Below the pieces are notes generated by a model. The model searched no databases. It was not told where the DNA came from and saw nothing but the letters and a program-made list of their open reading frames with translations. From Pseudomonas sp. St316 (lineage in GTDB: Bacteria; Pseudomonadota; Gammaproteobacteria; Pseudomonadales; Pseudomonadaceae), in the NCBI RefSeq assembly GCF_018325905.1, contig NZ_AP021901.1:4650001-4714000 (forward strand): DNA of 64,000 bases, given 5' to 3'. The position numbers were made by a program, and so were the translations under genes. Of the stretch, positions 10,590 to 19,841 are shown piece after piece. The stretch's first letter is position 1. Each line of letters opens with the position of its first letter.

Positions 10590-12044
10590 GTGATCCAGTT
10601 TTTACTCAACCAGGAACTCCGTAGCGAGCACGCCCTGGACCCGAACCTGACCGTGCTCAACTATTTGCGCGAACACGTTGGTAAACCAGGCACCAAAGAA
10701 GGCTGCGCCAGTGGCGACTGTGGCGCGTGCACCGTGGTGGTGGGCGAATTGCACACGGACGAAAAAGGCCAGGCGCGCATGCGCTATCGCAGTCTCAACG
10801 CGTGCCTGACCTTCGTTTCGTCACTGCATGGCAAGCAACTGATCAGCGTCGAAGACCTCAAGCACCAGGGCCAACTGCACAGCGTCCAGCAGGCGATGGT
10901 CGATTGCCACGGCTCACAATGCGGCTTTTGCACGCCAGGCTTCGTCATGTCGCTGTTCGCCCTGCAAAAAAACAGCGAACAAGCCGACGCCCATAAAGCC
11001 CACGAAGCCCTGGCGGGCAACCTGTGCCGTTGCACCGGCTACCGGCCGATCCTGGCCGCCGCGGAGCAGGCCTGCCGTGGCAAACAGCCAGACCAGTTCG
11101 ATGCCCGCGAAGCCGAGACCATCGCCCGCCTCAAAGCCATCGCCCCGACCGAGACCGGTGAGCTCAACAGTGGCGACAAACGCTGCCTGGTGCCGCTGAC
11201 CGTCGCCGACCTGGCCGATCTCTACGATGCTTATCCCCAGGCGCGTCTGCTGGCCGGCGGCACGGACCTGGCCCTGGAAGTCACGCAGTTTCATCGCACC
11301 CTGCCGGTGATGATCTACGTGGGCAACGTCGCCGAACTCAAGCGCATCGAACGTTTCGACGATCGCCTGGAGATCGGCGCCGCCACGGCGCTGTCCGATT
11401 GCTACGAGGCCTTGAAAGCCGAGTACCCGGACTTCGGCGAACTGTTGCAGCGTTTCGCCTCGCTACAGATCCGCAACCAGGGCACCTTGGGTGGCAACAT
11501 CGGCAACGCCTCGCCGATTGGCGACTCGCCGCCCCTGCTGATCGCCCTCGGCGCGCAGATCGTGTTGTGCAAGGGCCAGACCCGTCGCACCCTGGCGCTG
11601 GAAGACTATTTCATCGATTACCGGGTCACCGCCCGCCAGGAAAGCGAGTTCATCGAGAAGATCATCGTACCCCGGGCCAGCGCCGAGCAGGCGTTCCGCG
11701 CCTACAAGGTGTCCAAGCGCCTGGACGACGACATCTCCGCCGTGTGCGCGGCATTCAACCTGCGTATCGACAACGGCGTGGTCCGCGACGCTCGCGTGGC
11801 CTTCGGCGGCATGGCCGCGACGCCCAAACGCGCCACGCATTGCGAAGCCGTATTGATCGGTGCGCCGTGGAACGACAGCACCGTCGAACGCGCCTGCGCC
11901 GCCCTGGCCGAGGATTTCACGCCACTGTCGGACTTCCGCGCCAGCAAGGAATACCGCCTGCTCAGCGCCCGCAATCTGCTGCGCAAATACTTCATCGAAC
12001 TGCAAACGCCGCACATCGAGACTCGGGTGACCGCTTATGTCTAA
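10590..12044 (+). CDS. xdhA: Xanthine dehydrogenase small subunit (2Fe-2S and FAD)
   Basis: Electron-transfer subunit of the molybdenum hydroxylase that oxidises hypoxanthine to xanthine and urate. From the GTG at 10590 (VIQFLLNQ) the product is 484 residues, the usual length. An upstream in-frame ATG at 10518 would extend into the operator palindromes and lacks family similarity; GAGG precedes the GTG. Two [2Fe-2S] sites are visible: CASGDCGAC near residue 45 and the QCGFC and CRCTGYRP motifs near residues 110-155. An FAD-binding domain follows (LLAGGTDLALEV, LGGNIGNASPIGDSPP). It overlaps xdhB by 8 bp, implying coupled translation. Confidence 0.95.
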   Translation: MIQFLLNQELRSEHALDPNLTVLNYLREHVGKPGTKEGCASGDCGACTVVVGELHTDEKGQARMRYRSLNACLTFVSSLHGKQLISVEDLKHQGQLHSVQQAMVDCHGSQCGFCTPGFVMSLFALQKNSEQADAHKAHEALAGNLCRCTGYRPILAAAEQACRGKQPDQFDAREAETIARLKAIAPTETGELNSGDKRCLVPLTVADLADLYDAYPQARLLAGGTDLALEVTQFHRTLPVMIYVGNVAELKRIERFDDRLEIGAATALSDCYEALKAEYPDFGELLQRFASLQIRNQGTLGGNIGNASPIGDSPPLLIALGAQIVLCKGQTRRTLALEDYFIDYRVTARQESEFIEKIIVPRASAEQAFRAYKVSKRLDDDISAVCAAFNLRIDNGVVRDARVAFGGMAATPKRATHCEAVLIGAPWNDSTVERACAALAEDFTPLSDFRASKEYRLLSARNLLRKYFIELQTPHIETRVTAYV

Positions 12045-14436
12045 CCATCACGCCGTAGAGAAGACCCAGGCCGAACTGGCGGAACTGTTCGCCAAGGACC
12101 TGACCACCGGTGTCGGCCGCAGCGTCAAGCACGACAGCGCCGCCAAGCATGTGTCCGGTGAGGCCCAGTACATCGATGATCGTCTGGAATTTCCCAATCA
12201 GCTGCACGTTTACGCACGGCTGTCAGACCGCGCTCACGCGAAAATCATCAGCATCGACACCAAGCCCTGTTATGCCTTCGAAGGCGTGCGCATCGCCATC
12301 ACCCACGAAGACGTGCCAGGCCTGAAAGACATCGGCCCGCTGCTGCCGGGCGATCCGTTGCTGGCCATCGATGACGTGCAATTTGTCGGGCAACCGGTAC
12401 TCGCGGTGGCCGCGAACGACCTGGAAACCGCGCGCAAAGCCGCAATGGCCGCGATCATCGAATACGAAGACCTCGAACCCGTTCTGGACGTGGTGCAAGC
12501 CTTAAGAAAACGCCACTTCGTACTCGACAGCCACACCCACCAGCGCGGTGATTCGGCCACGGCACTGGCGAGCGCCGAGCACCGCATCCAGGGCTCGCTG
12601 CACATCGGCGGCCAGGAACACTTCTACCTGGAAACCCAGATTTCCTCGGTGATGCCCACCGAAGACGGCGGCATGATCGTCTATTGCTCGACCCAGAACC
12701 CCACCGAAGTGCAGAAACTGGTGGCCGAAGTGCTGGGCGTGCCGATGAACAAGGTGGTGGTGGACATGCGCCGCATGGGCGGCGGGTTTGGCGGCAAGGA
12801 AACCCAGGCCGCCAGCCCGGCTTGCCTGTGCGCGGTCATCGCGCACCTCACCGGCCAGCCGACCAAGATGCGCCTGCCCCGGGTCGAGGACATGCTGATG
12901 ACCGGCAAGCGTCACCCTTTCTATATCGAATACGACGTCGGCTTCGACAGCCGCGGGCGCCTGCACGGGATCGCCTTGGAACTGGCCGGCAACTGCGGTT
13001 GCTCGCCGGACCTGTCGGCCTCGATCGTCGACCGGGCGATGTTCCATGCCGACAATGCCTACTACCTGGGCGATGCGACCATCAACGGCCACCGTTGCAA
13101 GACCAACACCGCGTCGAACACCGCTTACCGCGGTTTCGGCGGGCCCCAAGGCATGGTCGCCATCGAAGAGGTGATGGATGCCATCGCCCGGCACCTGGGG
13201 CTCGATCCGCTGGCCGTGCGCAAGGTCAACTATTACGGCAAGACCGAGCGTAACGTCACCCACTACTACCAGACCGTCGAGCACAACATGCTCGAGGAAA
13301 TGACCGCCGAGCTTGAAGAAAGCAGCCAGTACGCCGAGCGCCGAGAAGCGATCCGGCGCTACAACGCAGGCAGCCCGATCCTGAAAAAAGGCTTGGCGCT
13401 GACGCCGGTGAAATTCGGCATTTCATTCACTGCCAGTTTCCTCAACCAAGCCGGGGCGCTGATCCACGTCTACACCGACGGCAGCATCCACCTCAACCAC
13501 GGTGGCACCGAAATGGGCCAGGGCCTGAACACCAAGGTCGCGCAAGTGGTGGCCGAAGTGTTCCAGGTGGAAATGGACCGCGTACAGATCACCGCGACCA
13601 ACACCGACAAGGTGCCGAACACTTCGCCCACCGCCGCCTCCAGCGGTGCCGACCTGAACGGCAAAGCCGCGCAGAACGCCGCCGAAACCATCAAGCGGCG
13701 CCTGGTGGAATTTGCCGCGCGACAGTACAAGGTCAGCGAAGAGGACGTGGAATTCCACAACGGCCATGTGCGGGTGCGCGATCACATCCTGACCTTCGAG
13801 GCGCTGGTGCAGCAGGCATATTTCGCCCAGGTCTCGCTGTCGAGCACCGGCTTCTACAAGACCCCGAAAATCTACTACGACCGCAGCCAGGCCCGTGGCC
13901 GGCCGTTCTACTACTACGCCTACGGCGCAGCCTGTGCCGAGGTGATCGTCGACACCCTCACCGGCGAGTACAAGATGCTGCGCACCGACATCCTTCACGA
14001 CGTCGGCGCCTCGCTGAACCCGGCCATCGACATCGGCCAGGTCGAGGGTGGTTTCATCCAGGGCATGGGCTGGCTGACCATGGAGGAACTGGTGTGGAAC
14101 GACAAGGGCAAGTTGATGACCAATGGCCCGGCCAGCTACAAGATCCCCGCCGTGGCCGACATGCCGCTGGACCTGCGGGTCAAGCTGGTGGAAAACCGCA
14201 AAAATCCCGAAGACACCGTGTTCCACTCCAAGGCCGTGGGCGAGCCGCCGTTCATGCTCGGCATCGCCGCGTGGTGCGCCATCAAGGACGCCGTGGCGAG
14301 CCTGGGGGATTACCAGCACCAGCCGAACATCGACGCCCCGGCGACACCGGAGCGGGTGTTGTGGGGATGTGAGCAGATGCGCGGGTTGAAGGCGGTTGCG
14401 GCTGAGCCCATTGAAGCCGAGTTGGCCCCGCTCTAA
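12037..14436 (+). CDS. xdhB: Xanthine dehydrogenase large subunit (molybdopterin)
   Basis: Catalytic subunit carrying the molybdenum cofactor. The 799-residue product has the aldehyde oxidase/xanthine dehydrogenase a/b hammerhead domain (about residues 30-150), then the Mo-binding region with RMGGGFGGKE, AYRGFGGPQG, a GGTEMGQGLNTK cofactor loop and the C-terminal KAVGEPPFML, whose glutamate is the conserved active-site base. It pairs with XdhA to form the dehydrogenase and depends on XdhC for insertion of sulfurated cofactor. A REPIN with tandem 18-bp repeats separates it from xdhC, which may create unequal expression within the operon. Confidence 0.96.
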   Translation: MSNHHAVEKTQAELAELFAKDLTTGVGRSVKHDSAAKHVSGEAQYIDDRLEFPNQLHVYARLSDRAHAKIISIDTKPCYAFEGVRIAITHEDVPGLKDIGPLLPGDPLLAIDDVQFVGQPVLAVAANDLETARKAAMAAIIEYEDLEPVLDVVQALRKRHFVLDSHTHQRGDSATALASAEHRIQGSLHIGGQEHFYLETQISSVMPTEDGGMIVYCSTQNPTEVQKLVAEVLGVPMNKVVVDMRRMGGGFGGKETQAASPACLCAVIAHLTGQPTKMRLPRVEDMLMTGKRHPFYIEYDVGFDSRGRLHGIALELAGNCGCSPDLSASIVDRAMFHADNAYYLGDATINGHRCKTNTASNTAYRGFGGPQGMVAIEEVMDAIARHLGLDPLAVRKVNYYGKTERNVTHYYQTVEHNMLEEMTAELEESSQYAERREAIRRYNAGSPILKKGLALTPVKFGISFTASFLNQAGALIHVYTDGSIHLNHGGTEMGQGLNTKVAQVVAEVFQVEMDRVQITATNTDKVPNTSPTAASSGADLNGKAAQNAAETIKRRLVEFAARQYKVSEEDVEFHNGHVRVRDHILTFEALVQQAYFAQVSLSSTGFYKTPKIYYDRSQARGRPFYYYAYGAACAEVIVDTLTGEYKMLRTDILHDVGASLNPAIDIGQVEGGFIQGMGWLTMEELVWNDKGKLMTNGPASYKIPAVADMPLDLRVKLVENRKNPEDTVFHSKAVGEPPFMLGIAAWCAIKDAVASLGDYQHQPNIDAPATPERVLWGCEQMRGLKAVAAEPIEAELAPL

Positions 14437-14453
14437 GACCGCGTCGCGCCCCA

Positions 14454-14576
14454 TCGCGAGCAGGCTCGCTCCCACAGGGATTGATGGACACAGGTCCAGT
14501 TTTGGACACTGGTCCAGTTTTGGACACAGGTCCAGTTGTGGACACAGATCCAATGTGGGAGCGAGCCTGCTCGCGA
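14454..14576. repeat. REPIN with internal tandem repeats
   Basis: REP copies at 14454-14476 and, inverted, at 14554-14576 enclose a spacer made almost entirely of the 18-bp tandem array listed separately. It lies between xdhB and xdhC and could form a transcript-stabilising hairpin. Confidence 0.85.
14485..14556. repeat. 18-bp tandem repeat, four copies
   Basis: Four head-to-tail copies of TGGACACAGGTCCAGTTT at 14485, 14503, 14521 and 14539. Copy 2 differs by one base, copy 3 by one, and copy 4 is the most diverged. Each unit contains a GGACA-GGTCC-like inverted motif. The array sits inside the loop of a REPIN. Confidence 0.9.
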
Positions 14577-14615
14577 TGAGGCCGGAACAGACAACACAAG
14601 ATGTCGAGGTGAATT

Positions 14616-15458
14616 ATGTATAACTGGATCAGCGCCCTCGCCGACCTGCAAGATCGCGGTGAACCGTGCGTGCTGGTGACGATCATCGAAGAACTCGGCT
14701 CCACCCCGCGCAACGCCGGCTCGAAGATGGTCATCAGCGCCAGCCAGACGTTCGACACCATCGGTGGCGGACACCTGGAATACAAGGCCATGGAAATGGC
14801 CCGGCAGATGCTCGCCAGCGGCCAGCAGAACACCCATCTGGAGCGCTTCAGTCTCGGTGCGAGCCTGGGCCAGTGCTGCGGCGGCGTCACCGTGCTGCTG
14901 TTCGAACCCATGGGCCAGGTCCAGGCACAAATCGCCGTGTTCGGCGCGGGCCACGTCGGCCGCGCCCTGGTGCCGCTGCTGGCGAGCCTGCCCTGCAAGG
15001 TGCGCTGGATCGACTCCCGAGAGACAGAGTTCCCCGAACACCTGCCCCACGGCGTGCGCAAGATCGTCAGCGAAGACCCACTGGATGAAGTCGACGACTT
15101 GCCCGCCGGCAGCTACTGCATCGTCATGACCCACAACCATCAGCTCGACCTGGAACTGAGCGCCGCGATCCTCAAGCGCAACGACTTTGCCTACTTCGGC
15201 CTGATCGGTTCGAAGACCAAACGGGTCAAGTTCGAGCATCGCCTGCGTGATCGTGGCTTTGACAGCAGCACCTTGCAGCGCATGCGTTGCCCGATGGGCA
15301 TTGGCGAGGTCAAAGGCAAGTTGCCTGTGGAAATCGCCATCTCCATCGCCGGCGAAATCATCGCCACCTATAACGCCGATTTCGGCCAGCACACCACCCG
15401 CGCCGAGCCGATTGCCAAGCTGCTGCCGGCCTCGCGCCGCAGCCAGGCGAACCGCTGA
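14616..15458 (+). CDS. xdhC: Xanthine dehydrogenase accessory protein XdhC
   Basis: Molybdenum-cofactor chaperone that binds and inserts sulfurated cofactor into XdhB. The 280-residue product has the XdhC/CoxI N-terminal domain (ILVTIIEE-like segment VLVTIIEELGSTPRNAG, about residues 20-36; GGGHLEYKAM) and a Rossmann-type C-terminal domain beginning IAVFGAGHVGRALVPLL (about residue 108). GAGGTG precedes the ATG. It is the third gene of the xdhABC-guaD operon. Confidence 0.94.
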   Translation: MYNWISALADLQDRGEPCVLVTIIEELGSTPRNAGSKMVISASQTFDTIGGGHLEYKAMEMARQMLASGQQNTHLERFSLGASLGQCCGGVTVLLFEPMGQVQAQIAVFGAGHVGRALVPLLASLPCKVRWIDSRETEFPEHLPHGVRKIVSEDPLDEVDDLPAGSYCIVMTHNHQLDLELSAAILKRNDFAYFGLIGSKTKRVKFEHRLRDRGFDSSTLQRMRCPMGIGEVKGKLPVEIAISIAGEIIATYNADFGQHTTRAEPIAKLLPASRRSQANR

Positions 15459-15477
15459 ACACTCGTTGAGAATTCCC

Positions 15478-16782
15478 ATGCCCCTGACACGCAAAGCCTA
15501 CCGCGCCGCTCTGCTCCACAGCCTCGCCGACCCAGCCGAAGTCGGTATCGAGGCGTCCTATGAATATTTCGAAGACGGCTTGCTGGTGGTGGAAAACGGC
15601 CAGATCAGCGCCATCGGCCACGCCCATGACCTGCTGCCGACCCTGGCAGCGGACATCGAAGTCACTCATTACCAGGACGCGCTGATCACCCCTGGCTTGA
15701 TCGACACCCACATCCACCTGCCACAGACCGGCATGGTCGGCGCCTATGGCGAGCAATTGCTGGACTGGCTCAACACCTACACCTTCCCCTGCGAAAGCCA
15801 GTTCGCCGACAAGGCCCACGCCGATGCCGTGGCCGATATTTTCATCAAGGAATTGCTGCGCAACGGCACCACCACCGCGTTGGTGTTCGGCAGCGTGCAC
15901 CCGCAATCGGTGAATTCGTTTTTTGAAGTGGCCCAGAAACTCGACCTGCGGATGATCGCCGGCAAAGTGATGATGGATCGCAACGCCCCGGACTACCTGG
16001 TCGACACCGCCGAATCCAGCTACACCGAAAGCAAGGCGCTGATCGAGCGCTGGCACGGCAAGGGCCGCCTGCACTACGCCGTGACTCCGCGTTTCGCCCC
16101 TACCAGTACCCCGGAACAACTGGCCCTGGCCGGTCAGTTGCTGGGGGAATACCCAGACCTGTACATGCAGACCCACATCAGCGAGAACCTGCAGGAGGTG
16201 CAGTGGGTCAAGGAGCTGTTCCCGGAGCGCAAGGGTTATCTGGACGTCTACGACCACTACCAACTGCTCGGCAAACGCTCAGTGTTCGCCCATGGCGTGC
16301 ACTTATGTGACGACGAATGCGCACGCCTGGCAGAGACCGGTTCGGCCATCGCCTTCTGCCCGACCTCGAACTTTTTCCTCGGCAGCGGCCTGTTCAACCT
16401 GCCGATGGCCGAGAAGCACAAGGTGAACGTAGGGTTGGGCACGGACGTAGGCGGCGGCACCAGCTTTTCGCTGCTGCAAACCCTGAACGAAGCCTACAAG
16501 GTCATGCAGTTGCAGGGTGCGCGGCTGAGCCCGTTCAAGTCGCTGTACCTGGCCACCCTCGGCGGCGCCCGGGCCCTGCGCCTGGACGACAGGATCGGGA
16601 CTTTGCAGCCGGGTTCCGACGCGGACTTCCTGGTACTGGACTACAACGCCACGCCGCTGCTGGGCTATCGCCTCAAGCAGGCCAAGGACATTGCCGAGCG
16701 GTTGTTCGTGTTGATGACACTGGGGGATGACCGGACGGTGGCGCAGACGTATGCGGCCGGCCGGTTGGTGCATCAGCGATAG
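15478..16782 (+). CDS. guaD: Guanine deaminase
   Basis: Amidohydrolase converting guanine to xanthine and ammonia, which supplies substrate to XdhAB. The 434-residue product shows the metal-binding TPGLIDTHIHLPQTG near residue 80, QTHISEN near 235, FAHGVHL near 270 and GTDVGGGTSFSLL near 320. These are the zinc and substrate residues of the guanine deaminase subgroup. The ATG at 15478 (MPLTRKAYRAALLH) was chosen; the open frame continues upstream only because it overlaps xdhC. The gap from xdhC is 19 bp, so co-transcription is likely. Confidence 0.95.
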   Translation: MPLTRKAYRAALLHSLADPAEVGIEASYEYFEDGLLVVENGQISAIGHAHDLLPTLAADIEVTHYQDALITPGLIDTHIHLPQTGMVGAYGEQLLDWLNTYTFPCESQFADKAHADAVADIFIKELLRNGTTTALVFGSVHPQSVNSFFEVAQKLDLRMIAGKVMMDRNAPDYLVDTAESSYTESKALIERWHGKGRLHYAVTPRFAPTSTPEQLALAGQLLGEYPDLYMQTHISENLQEVQWVKELFPERKGYLDVYDHYQLLGKRSVFAHGVHLCDDECARLAETGSAIAFCPTSNFFLGSGLFNLPMAEKHKVNVGLGTDVGGGTSFSLLQTLNEAYKVMQLQGARLSPFKSLYLATLGGARALRLDDRIGTLQPGSDADFLVLDYNATPLLGYRLKQAKDIAERLFVLMTLGDDRTVAQTYAAGRLVHQR

Positions 16783-16807
16783 ATGCTTGTTGCCTGCTGA
16801 GTCGCTA

Positions 16808-16880
16808 TCGCGAGCAAGCTCGCTCCCACAGTGGATGTGTGTCGTTCACATAGCCCCTGTGGGAGCGAGCTTGCTCGCGA
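16808..16880. repeat. REPIN after guaD
   Basis: Inverted REP copies at 16808-16830 and 16858-16880 with a 27-bp spacer lie between the convergent guaD and GntR gene ends, where they could act as a bidirectional transcript end. Confidence 0.9.
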
Positions 16881-16905
16881 TTAGCGGTATGACTGATTCA
16901 ACCCA

Positions 16906-17670
16906 TCAAAGCTTGGCCGTCGAGCGCCCAGGCTTCTTGCTCTGCAACAGGTGCGAGAACACCGCATGCAAGTCATCCGACGCGCTTTCCTCGTCGAGGT
17001 TGAGCTTGCTGTCGATGTGATCCATGTGATGCATCATCAGGTCCACTGCCAACGTGGCATCGCGAGCCTCGATGGCGTCGATCAACTGGGTGTGTTCGTC
17101 ATAGGAACAGTGGGAACGGTTGCCGCTTTCGTACTGGGCGATGATCAGCGACGTCTGCGACACGAGGCTGCGCTGGAAGCTGATCAGCGGGGCATTCTTC
17201 GCCGCTTCGGCCAGCTTGAGGTGGAACTCGCCCGACAAACGGATGCCGGCGCCGCGGTCGCCACGGGAGAAACTGTCGCGCTCGTCGCTGACCATCTGCC
17301 GCAGTTCAGCCAATTGTTCGGCCGTGGCATGCTGCACCGCCAATTCGGTGATTGCCCTTTCCACCAGGCGCCGGGCCATGAATACCTGGCGCGCCTCTTC
17401 GACACTCGGGCTCGCCACCACGGCACCGCGGTTGGGCCGCAGCAACACCACGCCTTCGTGAGCCAGGCGTGACAACGCCCGGCGAATGATCGTGCGGCTG
17501 ACCCCGAAAATCTCCCCCAGTGCCTCTTCGCTCAACTTTGTACCGGGCGCCAGGCGTTGTTCGAGGATGGCCTCGAAGATATGCGCATAGACAATATCGT
17601 CCTGGGTTCCGCTGCGAGCGGCTTTACCGGCTCGCGGTTGTTTCTTGAGGGGTTGCAACTGTTCGTTCAT
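16906..17670 (-). CDS. GntR-family (FCD-type) transcriptional regulator
   Basis: Product of 254 residues from the ATG at 17670 (MNEQLQPLKKQ). A GntR winged helix-turn-helix lies at about residues 25-95 (LAPGTKLSEEALGEIFGVSRT, shown here in part: TKLSEEALGEIFGVSR, then RRALSRLAHEGVV), followed by an FCD domain whose histidines (EFHLKL, HTQLIDAI, HHMDHI) fit the metal/ligand site of that family. The open frame extends upstream to 17826, but that extension is Cys/Arg-rich and unlike the family. It is divergent from the BenE-type transporter and sits at the end of the purine genes, so it may control either. The ligand is unknown. Confidence 0.85.
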   Translation of the reverse strand: MNEQLQPLKKQPRAGKAARSGTQDDIVYAHIFEAILEQRLAPGTKLSEEALGEIFGVSRTIIRRALSRLAHEGVVLLRPNRGAVVASPSVEEARQVFMARRLVERAITELAVQHATAEQLAELRQMVSDERDSFSRGDRGAGIRLSGEFHLKLAEAAKNAPLISFQRSLVSQTSLIIAQYESGNRSHCSYDEHTQLIDAIEARDATLAVDLMMHHMDHIDSKLNLDEESASDDLHAVFSHLLQSKKPGRSTAKL

Positions 17671-17762
17671 GGGCACTCGAGTCGGGAGAACTGCGGCGAA
17701 TTGACCGTGACTGTAATACGGCACAGCGGGTCGCTGGCAAGTATCGCGTAAAAAACAGCTCG

Positions 17763-17774
17763 ATTGTACACAAC
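17763..17774. promoter_or_regulatory. GntR operator candidate
   Basis: ATTGTACACAAC is a near-perfect TTGT-N2-ACAA palindrome between the divergent GntR gene (start 17670) and the transporter gene (start 17915). FCD-type GntR proteins commonly bind such TTGT..ACAA sites. Assignment is inference. Confidence 0.45.
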
Positions 17775-17914
17775 CTCTGATGGCAACACGACTGTACGGC
17801 TGTTTGCGGGCATGGCTGTATTGCAATCGGCTACTGCGTTGAGTTTAGGCTTCAAACCCAAAATCTGCGGCGCGATCAAGCCCAGTCAATCTACAACAAG
17901 GACCACCGCCCACC

Positions 17915-19105
17915 ATGACCGAAGTCACGACCCCACCACTTCGTCCATTGGCCGATACCTCGCCTTCAGCCATCGTCGCCGGGTTCATTGCGATGATGAC
18001 CGGCTACACCAGCTCCCTGGTGCTGATGTTCCAGGCCGGGCAGGCAGCCGGGCTGACCAGCGGGCAGATTTCCTCGTGGATCTGGGCGATTTCCATCGGC
18101 ATGGCGGTGTGTTCCATCGGGCTGTCGCTGCGCTATCGCACACCGATCACCATCGCTTGGTCGACACCCGGCGCAGCGCTGCTGATCACCAGCCTGGGCG
18201 GCGTGAGTTATGGCGAGGCCATCGGAGCCTATATTACCTGTGCAGTATTGGTGACGATCTGTGGCCTGACCGGCAGTTTCGAACGCCTGGTCAAGCGTAT
18301 TCCAGCCTCGCTGGCGGCGGCGTTGCTGGCGGGAATCCTGTTCAAGATCGGCAGCGAGATCTTCGTCGCCACCCAGCATCGCACCGGCCTGGTGCTGGGG
18401 ATGTTCTTCACCTATCTGATCGTCAAGCGCCTGTCACCGCGCTACGCGGTATTGGCGGCGCTGTTGATCGGTACGGCGCTGTCGGGCCTGCTGGGGCTGT
18501 TGGATTTCAGCGGCTTTGCCCTGGAAGTCGCGACGCCGGTGTGGACCACGCCGCACTTTTCCCTGGCGGCCACCATCAGCATCGGCATTCCGTTGTTCGT
18601 GGTGGCGATGACCTCGCAGAACATGCCTGGCATCGCCGTGCTGCGGGCAGACGGTTATAACGTGCCGGCCTCGCCGTTGATCACCAGCACCGGCATCGCT
18701 TCGCTACTGCTGGCGCCGTTCGGCTCCCATGGCATCAACCTGGCAGCCATCAGCGCGGCGATCTGCACCGGCCCCCACGCCCACGAAGATCGCAACAAGC
18801 GCTACACGGCGGCGGTCTGGTGCGGGGTTTTCTACGGGATTGCCGGGGTGTTCGGCGCGACGCTGGCGGCGTTGTTCGCGGCGCTGCCCAAGGAACTGGT
18901 GCTGTCCATCGCGGCCCTGGCGCTGTTCGGGTCGATCATCAATGGTTTGAGCATCGCCATGAGCGAAGTGAAGGAGCGGGAAGCGGCGTTGATCACCTTC
19001 ATGGTCACGGCGTCGGGGCTGACGCTGTTCTCCATCGGTTCGGCGTTCTGGGGGATTGTGGCGGGGGTGCTGACCTTGCTGATCCTGAACTGGCGCAATG
19101 CCTGA
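17915..19105 (+). CDS. BenE-family inner-membrane symporter
   Basis: Product of 396 residues with about 11-12 hydrophobic segments. The N-terminal region SAIVAGFIAMMTGYTSSLVL and the motifs WSTPGAALLIT, MTSQNMPGIAVLRA and GSHGINLAAISAAICTG are typical of the BenE benzoate:proton symporter family. No benzoate catabolic (ben) gene is nearby. The position after xdhABC-guaD, next to a divergent GntR regulator, raises the possibility that the substrate is a purine or related acid instead. The substrate is therefore open. The gene is followed by a REPIN. Confidence 0.85.
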   Translation: MTEVTTPPLRPLADTSPSAIVAGFIAMMTGYTSSLVLMFQAGQAAGLTSGQISSWIWAISIGMAVCSIGLSLRYRTPITIAWSTPGAALLITSLGGVSYGEAIGAYITCAVLVTICGLTGSFERLVKRIPASLAAALLAGILFKIGSEIFVATQHRTGLVLGMFFTYLIVKRLSPRYAVLAALLIGTALSGLLGLLDFSGFALEVATPVWTTPHFSLAATISIGIPLFVVAMTSQNMPGIAVLRADGYNVPASPLITSTGIASLLLAPFGSHGINLAAISAAICTGPHAHEDRNKRYTAAVWCGVFYGIAGVFGATLAALFAALPKELVLSIAALALFGSIINGLSIAMSEVKEREAALITFMVTASGLTLFSIGSAFWGIVAGVLTLLILNWRNA

Positions 19106-19119
19106 AAGCTTTAAAAGCA

Positions 19120-19185
19120 TCGCGAGCAAGCTCGCTCCCACAGTAGAGGCATGCATTCCTCCTGTGGGAGCGAGCTTGCTCGCGA
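19120..19185. repeat. REPIN
   Basis: Inverted REP copies at 19120-19142 and 19163-19185 between the transporter gene and yggL, which are convergent. The spacer is 20 bp. Confidence 0.9.
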
Positions 19186-19226
19186 TAGCGGCCTGAAGCA
19201 CACCACAATACCCAACAGCCAGGCAC

Positions 19227-19258
19227 AAAAAAGCCGGCGCCCCTAAGGGCTGCCGGCT
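19227..19258 (-). terminator. Terminator of yggL
   Basis: Read on the minus strand, AGCCGGC pairs with GCCGGCT and the inner GCCC with GGGC around a CTAA-type loop, followed directly by six T. It begins just after the yggL stop codon. Confidence 0.85.
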
Positions 19259-19265
19259 CAGATCA

Positions 19266-19610
19266 TCACGCCTTGGCGTTGATCGGCTTTTCCGGGTACC
19301 AGACGTCCATCAGCGGGCTGACTTCAACGCTGGTCAGCTCAGGACGTGCCTTGAGCCAAGCTTCAACGGCAGCGCGCTGCTCTTCGGTGACCGAGCCACG
19401 CTTCTGCAGGCAAACCAGACCGTAGTCGTCGCCGCCGACGTAGCCCAGGCCGTTGGCTTCCATGGCTTCTTTCAGGAAAGCGTCGAGGAAAGCGTCAATA
19501 GCCTCATCGGCCAGATCTTCTTTGAAATCCAGGTTCAGTTCGAAACCCAGCTCTTGAAATTCATCCACGCACAGTTTTTTGCGCAGACGCTGGGAACGGT
19601 TAGTCGCCAT
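19266..19610 (-). CDS. yggL: YggL family protein (50S ribosome-associated)
   Basis: Product of 114 residues from MATNRSQRLRKKL at 19610. GAGGA lies upstream at suitable spacing, and an ATG at 19625 adds only five residues. The basic N-terminus and the LCVDEFQELGF and LGYVGGDDYGLVC segments match the YggL (DUF469) family, whose E. coli member binds the 50S subunit. It is a stand-alone gene with its own terminator, divergent from dacB. Function in ribosome biology comes from family knowledge only. Confidence 0.88.
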   Translation of the reverse strand: MATNRSQRLRKKLCVDEFQELGFELNLDFKEDLADEAIDAFLDAFLKEAMEANGLGYVGGDDYGLVCLQKRGSVTEEQRAAVEAWLKARPELTSVEVSPLMDVWYPEKPINAKA

Positions 19611-19733
19611 TGGAACAATCCTCATAAGTAATAACGGCCGGCACTTTACCAGTTTGGTGCGCCGATTGCCCGACTGATCGGGTGTATCGACCTACCGTCG
19701 GTAAAAAATAGCAGCCGAAGGGCTCAGGCAGGG

Positions 19734-19754
19734 CCCAAGCCGTTGCGGCTTGGG
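19734..19754. other. Perfect inverted repeat in the yggL-dacB gap
   Basis: CCCAAGCCG and CGGCTTGGG form a 9-bp perfect stem around TTG in the divergent intergenic region. No T-run follows on the plus strand; GGCATAAT immediately after could be part of a dacB -10 element. It may be an operator or a leader hairpin. Confidence 0.45.
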
Positions 19755-19841
19755 GCATAATGCCGACACTTTCATGACCGTTGAGGGCGTTCATTTTCAT
19801 GCCCTCGTCTTTTCCCCCTCGCCCGTAGGGTTTTATTTCAA

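Noticed and set aside
14485..14556. Possible CRISPR or iteron array
   Set aside because: The 18-bp units are directly abutting with no spacers, and there is no replication gene nearby.
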